Shown piece by piece: positions 1-5,254 of a stretch of 6,302 nt of DNA. Below the pieces are notes generated by a model, which saw only the letters and a list, made by a program, of their open reading frames with translations, was not told where the DNA came from and searched no databases. Both the position numbers and the translations under genes were made by a program. Each line of letters opens with the position of its first letter. Within the stretch, counting starts at the first letter, position 1. The DNA comes from Gammaproteobacteria bacterium (GTDB lineage Bacteria > Pseudomonadota > Gammaproteobacteria > UBA9214): NCBI GenBank assembly GCA_020027635.1, contig JAHKKL010000269.1, forward strand, positions 1-6,302. The letters run 5' to 3'.

Positions 1-830
1 GGCGGAATTCCCGCCATAATGAAAAATTCGATATCTGCATCATGAACTACGATGACATCCCCGTCTTCAAGCAACGGGAAGGCGCCGAGTTTCTGCGCGT
101 TGGCGGTAAACGCACCTGGGTGCGCGACGACCTGCAGTCCTTTACGCCCAGCCGCTTCCTGCCTCCCGAGCTGATGGAATACCGGGGCCGCGCGGTGGTG
201 ATCGACCCGGACGTCTTCGCCGTCGGCGATGTCTGGGAATTACTGACGCGTGACATGATGGACAAGGCGATCCTGTGTCGCCCAAAATCCGGCAACAAGG
301 GCAAACGCGGCTGCCTGGCCACCAGTGTCATGCTGCTCGACTGCGCCAAACTGACGCATTGGCGGTTCGAGGAGCAGTTCAACGCGATGTTCGAATTCAG
401 GCGCGACTACATGAAATGGGTCTGCCTCGGCTACGAGGACCGCGAAACCATCGGCCTGTTCGAAAACGAGTGGAACGATTTCGACCGGCTGACCGCCAAG
501 ACACGGATGCTGCACACCACCAAGCGCAAGCACCAGCCCTGGAAAACCGGCCTGCCGATCGATTACCGTCCGGCGGATACCTTCCGGCTGTTCCCGCCCC
601 GGCACTGGCTGCGACGCACACGCCGCGCCCTGTTCGGTGATTACGGCCTGCTGGGTCACTACGGCCGGCACCCCGACCGCAACCAGGAGAACTTCTTCTT
701 CGGTCTGGTGCAGGAATGCCTGGAGAAGGGCATCGTCACAGAGGAACGGCTGCAAACCGAGATGGCCCGCGACCATCTGCGCCACGATGCGCTGGAGATC
801 ATCCAGGGCGTGCCCCGGCTCGCGGCCTGA
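1..830 (+). CDS. GT8-like glycosyltransferase, 5' end missing
   Basis: The reading frame is open to the left edge (first full codon at 3, reading RNSRHNEKFDICI before the Met at 42), so that Met is probably internal and the gene starts outside the window. Counting from Met 42, there is a DPD triplet at residues 55-57 in VVIDPDVFAVGDVWELL, matching the metal-binding DxD step of family-8-type nucleotide-sugar transferases. TSVMLLD (94-100) follows, resembling the family's 'sGvmli' strand. HTTKRKHQPWK (158-168) resembles the family's C-terminal H...KPW motif. No membrane segment or signal peptide is seen in the visible part, so a cytoplasmic or peripheral enzyme is likely. The family call rests on motif resemblance only; donor and acceptor are unknown. 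The two downstream oxygenase genes on the same strand suggest a glycan-tailoring context, but a 332-bp gap separates them. Confidence 0.62.
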   Translation, partial: RNSRHNEKFDICIMNYDDIPVFKQREGAEFLRVGGKRTWVRDDLQSFTPSRFLPPELMEYRGRAVVIDPDVFAVGDVWELLTRDMMDKAILCRPKSGNKGKRGCLATSVMLLDCAKLTHWRFEEQFNAMFEFRRDYMKWVCLGYEDRETIGLFENEWNDFDRLTAKTRMLHTTKRKHQPWKTGLPIDYRPADTFRLFPPRHWLRRTRRALFGDYGLLGHYGRHPDRNQENFFFGLVQECLEKGIVTEERLQTEMARDHLRHDALEIIQGVPRLAA

Positions 831-838
831 CGGGGTTT

Positions 839-883
839 GCCCGGTGCCGGCATTTCCGCGCCGTCCGGAAACCGGCGACGGGC
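839..883 (+). terminator. Large hairpin after the glycosyltransferase gene
   Basis: Arms 839-850 (GCCCGGTGCCGG) and 872-883 (CCGGCGACGGGC) pair at 10 of 12 positions. Inside them TTTCCG (853-858) pairs with CGGAAA (866-871). The hairpin starts 8 nt after the stop codon. No T-tract follows, so it is not a canonical intrinsic terminator; a Rho-assisted end or an mRNA-stabilising structure are alternatives. Confidence 0.4.
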
Positions 884-927
884 CAGTGGTGAATGGCACT
901 TAGCTTAAGCGTCAATCTTGGTAAATA

Positions 928-999
928 GCCACGAAAACACACGGAAGTCGCTGTGTTGTGCCTGTGTGTATTCCGTGTTTTTCCGTGTGCTTCCGTGGC
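928..999. repeat. Imperfect palindromic element with 10-bp phased TTCCGTG units
   Basis: The 19-nt arms 928-946 and 981-999 are inverted copies of each other with two mismatches. The right side carries TTCCGTG at 971, 981 and 991, an exact 10-bp period. The left arm has CACGAAA at 930 and CACGGAA at 940, also 10 bp apart. It looks like a dispersed non-coding palindromic repeat (MITE- or REP-like). No transposase gene is nearby, and whether other copies exist cannot be seen here. Confidence 0.6.
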
Positions 1000-1050
1000 C
1001 AATTATTCGTTTAAACAGACTGTATTTTTCAAGTATGTGCCATACGAGCC

Positions 1051-1059
1051 TGGTATAAA
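1051..1059 (+). promoter_or_regulatory. Possible extended -10 promoter for the first oxygenase gene
   Basis: TGGTATAAA fits an extended -10 element (TG-N-TATAAA). No good -35 box is found 16-18 nt upstream. A start around 1065-1067 would place the AATCAACCCC motif over the transcription start and leave a leader of about 95 nt. Confidence 0.33.
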
Positions 1060-1060
1060 A

Positions 1061-1077
1061 AATCAACCCCCCGTGAT
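1061..1077. promoter_or_regulatory. Candidate regulator site (AATCAACCCC motif)
   Basis: AATCAACCCC at 1061-1070 is identical to the left half of the palindrome in front of the LuxR-type gene (3521-3530). Both copies are followed by GTGAT (here 1073-1077), but the spacing is 3 bp shorter here. It sits just downstream of a possible -10 box. A common binding protein is inferred, not shown. Confidence 0.3.
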
Positions 1078-1162
1078 GATAGGCGGGGATTGTCTACCCG
1101 GCTATGATCCCGCCGTTATCCATACGTTGTCCGAATTACCGATCCGTTGAGGTGATGCCCGG

Positions 1163-1792
1163 ATGTCCATGTTAAATCTTGCCGCACTCGATCGTGCCGA
1201 GCTTCGGCGCGACCCTTTCGACCACCTCGTGGTGAGGAACGCCATCGAGCCCGGAACGCTCGAGGCGCTCAACCAGGACTATCCGCAGATCGACAAGCCG
1301 GCCAATTACGCCCCTGAAGATCTCCGGTACGGACCGCGCTTCGGGAAGTTGCTGGAGGAGCTTGACAGCCCCGAGTTCGAACGTTGCGTAGCCGAAAAGT
1401 TCGGCGTCGATCTCGCCGGGACACGCAAGACCATCACGGTGCGCCGTTATTCCGAGCCGAGCGACGGGCATATCCATACCGATCACTGGAGCAAGATCAT
1501 CACCCTGCTGGTCTACTTCAATCCGTCCTGGGACCAGGAGGGCGGGCGACTGCGGATGCTGCGCTGCGGGGACAACATCGAGGATTACGGCGCCGAGGTG
1601 CCGCCGCTCGGCGGCACGGTGCTGGCCTTTCGCCGCAGCGCCAGATCCTGGCATGGCTACAAGCGCTTCGACGGCGAACGCCGCATGATCCAGATGAGCT
1701 GGGTCAGACCGAACCGCTACGCCTGGTGCGCGCAGCAGAGCGCGCGCTTCCTGACGCATTCCCTGAAACGTCTGGCGAGGGTTTTTTCATAA
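1163..1792 (+). CDS. 2-oxoglutarate/Fe(II)-dependent oxygenase (209 aa)
   Basis: The protein has the hallmarks of the 2OG-Fe(II) oxygenase double-stranded beta-helix fold. The metal motif H105-T-D107 is in DGHIHTDHWSKIITLLVYFN, GGRLR (127-131) follows, the distal histidine is H164 in SWHGYKRF, and R173 or R174 nine to ten residues later would bind the 2-oxoglutarate carboxylate. Such enzymes hydroxylate or otherwise oxidise a substrate using O2 and 2-oxoglutarate; this substrate is unknown. The layout is closest to the prolyl-4-hydroxylase-like branch. The start at 1163 is supported by GAGGTGA (1149-1155), 7 nt upstream; an in-frame ATG at 1169 is less well spaced. No signal peptide is seen, so it is likely cytoplasmic. 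A second, clearly different oxygenase of the same superfamily follows on the same strand. Confidence 0.82.
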   Translation: MSMLNLAALDRAELRRDPFDHLVVRNAIEPGTLEALNQDYPQIDKPANYAPEDLRYGPRFGKLLEELDSPEFERCVAEKFGVDLAGTRKTITVRRYSEPSDGHIHTDHWSKIITLLVYFNPSWDQEGGRLRMLRCGDNIEDYGAEVPPLGGTVLAFRRSARSWHGYKRFDGERRMIQMSWVRPNRYAWCAQQSARFLTHSLKRLARVFS

Positions 1793-1806
1793 GGATATCT
1801 CGAAAA

Positions 1807-1876
1807 TGTAGGAGCGGGCTTGCCCGCGAACCTGTCGATGATGAAAACCGTATTCGCGGGCAAGCCCGCTCCTACA
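1807..1876. repeat. REP-like palindrome with perfect 24-bp arms
   Basis: Arms 1807-1830 and 1853-1876 are perfect inverted repeats around a 22-nt spacer. Each arm contains its own small hairpin (GCGGGCTTGCCCGC and its reverse complement). The core GTAGGAGCGGGCTTGCCCGCGA closely resembles REP elements well known from Pseudomonas and other gammaproteobacteria, which are mobilised in trans by RAYT transposases. It lies between the two oxygenase genes, ending 108 nt before the preferred start of the second, and may act as a transcription attenuator or mRNA stabiliser. A rearranged relative occurs at 2809-2858. Confidence 0.8.
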
Positions 1877-1984
1877 CAATAGAGTTGATTCGGATTTTTC
1901 GGGGTGGCCATGACAGCACAGGAGGAGAGTCTCCCTCGGGCACATGGACACAGCGTACCTATCAGAGCACTGAGAGCAAATGTC

Positions 1985-2743
1985 ATGAACGCAGGCATGT
2001 TTAACTTCGACCAGCTGAAGTTCCGGTATGAACCCTTTCCCATCGGCCTCGCCAGGCCGCTGATGGATGAGGGACTGTACCGGGAATTCGTGCAGGCGTT
2101 TCCGGCGAAGGAGATGTTCGCCGATCTTTCCGTGGTCGGGTACAAGTATTCACTGTCGGAGAAGTCCAACCCTCGCATCTATCGTCAGCTGGTGCACACC
2201 CGCCCGGTCTGGAAAGAGTTGCATCACTGGATCAAGAGCGACGACTTCCTCAAGACGGTCCTGCAGGCGCTGGAAGAACGCCACCTGGAACTGGGATACA
2301 AGGTTCTCTCGCCGGGCCGGCGCCTGGTGCGGCGGATCGGCAAGCTCGCCAAGGGGCATCTGCGCTCCACGCGCGGGCGGCTCGGGGCCCGGTTCGAGTA
2401 TTCCATGCTGCCCGTCGACGGCGGACACGTCCTGCCGCATACCGATGCCCCGGGGAAGATCGTGACGATCATCGTCTCGATACTGGATGACAAGGAATGG
2501 GATCCGGCTTTCGGCGGCGGCACCGACATCAATCGTCCCATCGATCCGCAATACAGTTTCAACCGCCTCAACCGCCAGGGCCGCTTCGAGGACATGGAGA
2601 TTATCGATACCTTCGATTTCCAGCCCAACCAGGCGGTAATGTTCGTGCGCACCTTCAACTCCTGGCACTCGGTGCGGCCCATGCAGGGCACGGGTTCGCC
2701 CGCCATGCGCCGGTCGCTGACCATCAATATCGAGGAGCACTGA
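1985..2743 (+). CDS. Second 2-oxoglutarate/Fe(II)-dependent oxygenase (252 aa)
   Basis: Numbered from the Met at 1985, the iron-binding motif is H152-T-D154 in GGHVLPHTDAPGK, the distal histidine is H228 in NSWHSVRPM, and R242 or R243 (RRSLTINIE) is the likely 2-oxoglutarate ligand. This is a complete set of cofactor residues. The substrate is unknown. It is not a close duplicate of the upstream oxygenase: sequence and spacing between motifs differ. The frame is open back to a GTG at 1904 and an ATG at 1910, but codons 1910-1984 are rich in AGA, GCA, GGA and ACA, unlike the rest of the gene, and lack a spaced ribosome binding site. The ATG at 1985 has a weak TGAGAG about 8 nt upstream, and the recognisable protein begins just after it (MFNFDQLKFRYEPFP). 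The start is therefore uncertain (1910 or 1985), while the family call is firm. Confidence 0.8.
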   Translation: MNAGMFNFDQLKFRYEPFPIGLARPLMDEGLYREFVQAFPAKEMFADLSVVGYKYSLSEKSNPRIYRQLVHTRPVWKELHHWIKSDDFLKTVLQALEERHLELGYKVLSPGRRLVRRIGKLAKGHLRSTRGRLGARFEYSMLPVDGGHVLPHTDAPGKIVTIIVSILDDKEWDPAFGGGTDINRPIDPQYSFNRLNRQGRFEDMEIIDTFDFQPNQAVMFVRTFNSWHSVRPMQGTGSPAMRRSLTINIEEH

Positions 2744-2778
2744 GGCGTCAAAACAGGTCATCCCGCTTTCGCGGTGAT

Positions 2779-2796
2779 AACAGATTCGTTTCGAAG
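2779..2796 (+). repeat. 18-nt direct repeat, copy 1
   Basis: AACAGATTCGTTTCGAAG occurs here and again at 2858-2875, with the rearranged REP copy between the two. Just upstream, CCGCTTTCGCGG (2763-2774) forms a small hairpin that may help end transcription of the upstream oxygenase gene. Confidence 0.75.
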
Positions 2797-2808
2797 CGGT
2801 GTCTCCTG

Positions 2809-2858
2809 ATCGACAGGTTCGCGGGCATACCCAAAGGGCACAAGAGCCCGCTCCTACA
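2809..2858. repeat. Rearranged REP-like half element
   Basis: Positions 2809-2827 (19 nt) and 2845-2858 (14 nt) match, in inverted orientation, the left half of the palindrome at 1807-1876 exactly. Between them is an extra 17 nt (TACCCAAAGGGCACAAG). The outer GCGGGC/GCCCGC stem survives, and the extra bases add a nested CCC-AAA-GGG tip. It lies between convergent genes, where it may act as a bidirectional transcription stop. Confidence 0.65.
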
Positions 2859-2875
2859 ACAGATTCGTTTCGAAG
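2858..2875 (+). repeat. 18-nt direct repeat, copy 2
   Basis: An identical copy of the sequence at 2779-2796; start-to-start distance is 79 bp. Its first A overlaps the last base of the REP-like half element. The unit itself contains the small inverted repeat TTCG-TTT-CGAA. Confidence 0.75.
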
Positions 2876-2918
2876 TATCCGGATCGCCTTCGCGGGTTTC
2901 AGGTGCGACGGCCGACCA

Positions 2919-3449
2919 TCAGCCGGAAAGCCGGTTGGCGGGAATGAACTCCGGCATTTCACCCAGGTCGCGGAACTTCCGGTAGATATTGTTGAGGTGG
3001 GTCCGCAGAGTCGCACGGGAGATCGACAGGCACTCGCAGATGTCGATATTGGAAGTCCCCTGGATGGTGAGCGCGATCACCTCGCTTTCCCGCCGGGTCA
3101 GCCCCTTTTCCCGATAATAGGCGAGAGCCTTCTCGTACTTGTCCTTGAGCGGCTGCAGGAAGGTGATGATGCGCTCCTTGCTGCATAACAGCGTCACGTC
3201 ATTGAAGCTGCCGTTGATCAGGCTGTTCTTGTAGACACGCATACCCCAGTCTTTCCACTGCTGGAACCGGTCCCTGGCGTATAACTCCATGCAGCCCTGT
3301 TCGCACGCCCGGCCAAGCTGATCCCCGCAAATCTGCCGGCAGCGATCGTTCTGCATCAGGATTCTTTTCTGCGCATCCTTGACGCAGACGGCGATGTCAC
3401 CGGCCTCCAGCGATTCTTCCAGCAGCGTGCTCATTGTCTCATTGGACAT
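2919..3449 (-). CDS. LuxR-type regulator with cysteine-rich PAS-like sensor region (176 aa)
   Basis: The C-terminal residues 116-160 are a clear LuxR/FixJ helix-turn-helix: LTRRESEVIAL, then G-SNIDICECLSISRATLRTHLNNIYRKF. The N-terminal half (about 14-100) looks PAS-like (GDIAVCVKDAQKRILMQND) and is not a phosphoreceiver domain, so this is probably a one-component regulator. Four cysteines sit at 37, 41, 49 and 53 (C-x3-C-x7-C-x3-C), with more at 22, 89, 138 and 140. This suggests a metal, Fe-S cluster or thiol-redox sensor, but that is inference. The ATG at 3449 is preceded by GGTGA at 3460-3456. The gene is transcribed alone, 191 bp downstream of moaC and convergent with the second oxygenase. 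A 21-bp palindrome in its leader may be its own operator. Its targets are not known. Confidence 0.8.
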   Translation of the reverse strand: MSNETMSTLLEESLEAGDIAVCVKDAQKRILMQNDRCRQICGDQLGRACEQGCMELYARDRFQQWKDWGMRVYKNSLINGSFNDVTLLCSKERIITFLQPLKDKYEKALAYYREKGLTRRESEVIALTIQGTSNIDICECLSISRATLRTHLNNIYRKFRDLGEMPEFIPANRLSG

Positions 3450-3520
3450 GATTCATCACCCGATTGAATGGTCCGTCGGAAAAACGAGTGGGAGTGTAAC
3501 AATCCCGGACACAGCCGGAA

Positions 3521-3541
3521 AATCAACCCCGGGGGGTGATT
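3521..3541. promoter_or_regulatory. 21-bp palindrome, candidate operator of the LuxR-type gene
   Basis: The 10-bp arms AATCAACCCC (3521-3530) and GGGGGTGATT (3532-3541) are inverted copies with one mismatched pair around a central G. The site lies 72 bp before the regulator's start codon. LuxR/FixJ-family dimers bind inverted repeats, so autoregulation is plausible. The left half recurs at 1061-1070. Confidence 0.5.
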
Positions 3542-3559
3542 CCCAGCCAGCGTGAGTGA

Positions 3560-3588
3560 ATATTAGTATATATTTATCGGGATAGAAA
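3560..3588 (-). promoter_or_regulatory. Possible sigma70 promoter for the LuxR-type gene
   Basis: On the minus strand TTTCTA (3588-3583) and TAATAT (3565-3560) are separated by 17 nt inside a locally AT-rich island. An alternative -10 box is TATACT (3570-3565). Transcription would start near 3553, so the palindrome at 3521-3541 would lie just downstream of the start, a position that suits repression. The -35 match is weak. Confidence 0.35.
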
Positions 3589-3622
3589 CAGATTTGCCTG
3601 TTCCTACGTGAATGGCAGGAGT

Positions 3623-3639
3623 TGTCCGTTTTCCGGACA
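3623..3639 (-). terminator. Small hairpin just after moaC
   Basis: TGTCCG (3623-3628) pairs perfectly with CGGACA (3634-3639) around a 5-nt loop, one base past the moaC stop codon. No run of T follows on the minus strand, so it is a weak terminator at best and may instead protect the 3' end of the operon mRNA. Confidence 0.35.
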
Positions 3640-3640
3640 C

Positions 3641-4003
3641 TCAGTCAGCCCTTTCGACGGTCCATTCGCCGCTGCGGCCGCCTGACTTGTGCAGCAGGCG
3701 GATTCCCTCGATCACCATACCCCGGTCCACTGCCTTGCACATGTCGTAGATGGTCAGGGCGGCGACGGCGGCAGCCGTGAGCGCTTCCATTTCGGCGCAG
3801 CGTTTGGCCGCCTGGATGCCGGCGATGCGGGCCACGGTCAGCACGTCGCCTTTCCTGTGCCCGCCCGTTTCGATCAGGTGCAGGGTTTCCGCGGACATCC
3901 TCACCCGGGCTTCCGCTCTGGCCTCCCGCCGCGTGTCGGGCTTGTCGCTGACATCCACCATGCGTGCTTTGCCCTCGGCATCGCTGTGGGTCAAACGACT
4001 CAA
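3641..4003 (-). CDS. moaC: MoaC (cyclic pyranopterin monophosphate synthase) with a 41-codon internal deletion
   Basis: MoaC turns the MoaA product into cyclic pyranopterin monophosphate, the first intermediate of molybdopterin synthesis. From the TTG at 4003 the protein (MSRLTHSDAEGKARMVDVS) is colinear with E. coli MoaC through residue 71, then jumps directly to the equivalent of residue 113 (MEALTAAAVAALTIYDMCKAV). It is 120 aa instead of 161. The missing part (E. coli 72-112) includes LIPLCHPL with active-site H77. K51, K67 and the D-x-x-K pair (D87, K90; E. coli D128, K131) remain. The reading frame is intact and the C-terminus is normal. The TTG start shares bases with the moeA stop (TTGA) and has GGAG at 4015-4012; a GTG at 4012 is also in frame. 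Identity is secure. Activity is doubtful: it may be an in-frame pseudogene, a repurposed subunit or an assembly error. Confidence 0.9.
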   Translation of the reverse strand: MSRLTHSDAEGKARMVDVSDKPDTRREARAEARVRMSAETLHLIETGGHRKGDVLTVARIAGIQAAKRCAEMEALTAAAVAALTIYDMCKAVDRGMVIEGIRLLHKSGGRSGEWTVERAD

Positions 4004-5253
4004 CGCGCCCACTCCGAGAACGGCAGGTAGCGCAGTGTGTCGCCGGAGTGAACCTGAGTGTTTTCCGCCACCTCCACCAGTCCATCGGCCCAGGCCACGG
4101 AACTCAGCACATCCGAGCCCTGTCGGGGAAATTTCTCCGCGGTCAGTCCGCGCAGGGGATCGCCGCTGAGCCGCACTCGCAGGTATTCACGCCGGTCAGT
4201 GGTCCGATGATCGAAACCGACGGTGACGGGCCACGATTGCGGCGTCGTTTCGACGCGCCCCTGCAGGCGCTGCAGATAGGGGCGCGCGAACAGCAGGAAG
4301 GTGACGAAAACCGAGACCGGGTTTCCCGGCAGGCCGATGAACGGCACACTGCCGATGCGCCCGGAGGCCAGCGGCTTGCCCGGCTTCATCCGTACCCGCC
4401 ACAGGGTCAGATTACCCAGCGATTGCAGCGCGGCCTTCACATGATCCTCCTCACCGACGGAGACCCCGCCCGAGGTGATGACCAGATCGGCCATTGCGGC
4501 GGCCGTGGAGAGTGCCGCGCGCGTCGCATCGAGGCTGTCGGCGATGCTGCCCAAATCGACGACCTTGCATCCCTGTGTCGCCACGAGGTCATGCAGCAGG
4601 TAGCGGTTGCTGTTATAGATATGCCCTGGCGCAAGCGGCTGGCCCGGTTCGATCAGTTCGTCGCCGGTTGAAAAGATGGCGACCCTTAACCGGCGCCGGA
4701 CCTCGACTTCGGCGATGCCGACGGAGGCCGCGAGTCCGAGCTGGGCCGCCCGCAGTATCGTGCCGGCGTGGAGCAGGGTAATTCCGGCGGTGATATCGTT
4801 GCCGCGCGGCCGGATATTGGCGCCGGCCCCGGCCGGTTTGTCGACAAATACCCGGTCGTTCTCGATGCGGCAGGCCTCCTGCATGACGACCGTGTCGACC
4901 CCCTCGGGCACGGGGGCACCGGTGAAGATGCGGGCGGCGCTGCCAGTTTGCAGGGGTTTGCCTTGCACCCCGGCCGGGATGCGCTGTGAGATGACGAGGC
5001 CACGAGTCTGCGCGAGTGCCATATCACTGCTGTGCAGGGCATACCCGTCCATGGCGCTGTTGTCGAAGCCGGGGACATCGATGGGCGATAACAGATCCTG
5101 AATCAGAATGCGTCCGGCCGCGTCCCTGAGTGGGACCCGCTCGCTGTCTTCGAGGGGGTGCGCCTGTTCCAGCAGCATCGCCACCGCCTCATCGACACTC
5201 AGTATGGACGGCTGAGGCGCGATGCAGGGATGATCACCGGCGACGCTGGTCAC
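4000..5253 (-). CDS. moeA: MoeA, molybdopterin molybdenumtransferase (417 aa)
   Basis: MoeA inserts molybdenum into adenylylated molybdopterin, the last step to Moco, in the cytoplasm as a dimer. The family signatures are all present: VPGFDNSAMDGYA (60-72), RIFTGAPVPEGVDTVVMQE (108-126), STGDEL (195-200), SGGVSVGEEDHVK (261-273, with the conserved acidic D270), RMKPGKP (288-294) and GLPGNPVS (307-314). The length is normal (E. coli MoeA is about 411 aa) and nothing essential appears missing. The start is a GTG at 5253, one base after the moaB stop, with only a weak upstream purine stretch, so translation is probably coupled to moaB. The stop overlaps the moaC start. moeA is therefore the middle gene of a moaB-moeA-moaC operon. 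Confidence 0.96.
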   Translation of the reverse strand: MTSVAGDHPCIAPQPSILSVDEAVAMLLEQAHPLEDSERVPLRDAAGRILIQDLLSPIDVPGFDNSAMDGYALHSSDMALAQTRGLVISQRIPAGVQGKPLQTGSAARIFTGAPVPEGVDTVVMQEACRIENDRVFVDKPAGAGANIRPRGNDITAGITLLHAGTILRAAQLGLAASVGIAEVEVRRRLRVAIFSTGDELIEPGQPLAPGHIYNSNRYLLHDLVATQGCKVVDLGSIADSLDATRAALSTAAAMADLVITSGGVSVGEEDHVKAALQSLGNLTLWRVRMKPGKPLASGRIGSVPFIGLPGNPVSVFVTFLLFARPYLQRLQGRVETTPQSWPVTVGFDHRTTDRREYLRVRLSGDPLRGLTAEKFPRQGSDVLSSVAWADGLVEVAENTQVHSGDTLRYLPFSEWAR

Positions 5254-5254
5254 G

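Larger units (their letters stand above)
831..1162. other. 332-bp non-coding region
   Basis: No credible gene lies here. In order, the stretch holds the post-gene hairpin (839-883), an 8-bp palindrome GCTTAAGC (903-910), an imperfect palindromic repeat element (928-999), an AT-rich segment with a possible extended -10 box (1051-1059), an AATCAACCCC motif (1061-1070), a small leader hairpin (1082-1114) and the ribosome binding site of the next gene (1149-1155). Short open frames across it have low-complexity, non-protein-like translations. Confidence 0.7.

Noticed and set aside
240..899. Long minus-strand open frame opposite the glycosyltransferase gene
   Set aside because: Its translation has no recognisable family features, while the plus-strand frame has ordered GT8-like motifs. 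It is a by-product of high GC on the opposite strand.
928..999. CRISPR array
   Set aside because: The repeat units are 7-10 bp with no unique spacers of CRISPR length, and no cas gene is present.
953..1150. Possible 65-aa gene between the glycosyltransferase and first oxygenase
   Set aside because: It starts inside the TTCCGTG palindromic element, has no spaced ribosome binding site, and the translation is not protein-like.
1172..1759. Minus-strand open frame opposite the first oxygenase
   Set aside because: The plus strand encodes a complete HxD...H...R oxygenase with a good ribosome binding site; the antisense product shows no family features.
1904..1984. N-terminal extension of the second oxygenase from the GTG at 1904 or ATG at 1910
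   Set aside because: Codon choice in this stretch is unlike the gene body, spaced ribosome binding sites are lacking, and the recognisable domain starts after the Met at 1985. It is kept as an alternative, not the preferred start.
2150..3016. Minus-strand open frame spanning the second oxygenase and the repeat region
   Set aside because: It runs antisense through a clear oxygenase gene and through non-coding repeats, and overlaps the LuxR-type gene in another frame.
3641..4012. Frameshift or premature stop as the cause of the short moaC
   Set aside because: The frame is continuous, with family residues correct on both sides of the junction and a normal C-terminus; only an in-frame loss explains the alignment.
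3964..4671. Plus-strand open frame opposite moeA
   Set aside because: moeA is unmistakable on the minus strand; this frame is its antisense shadow.
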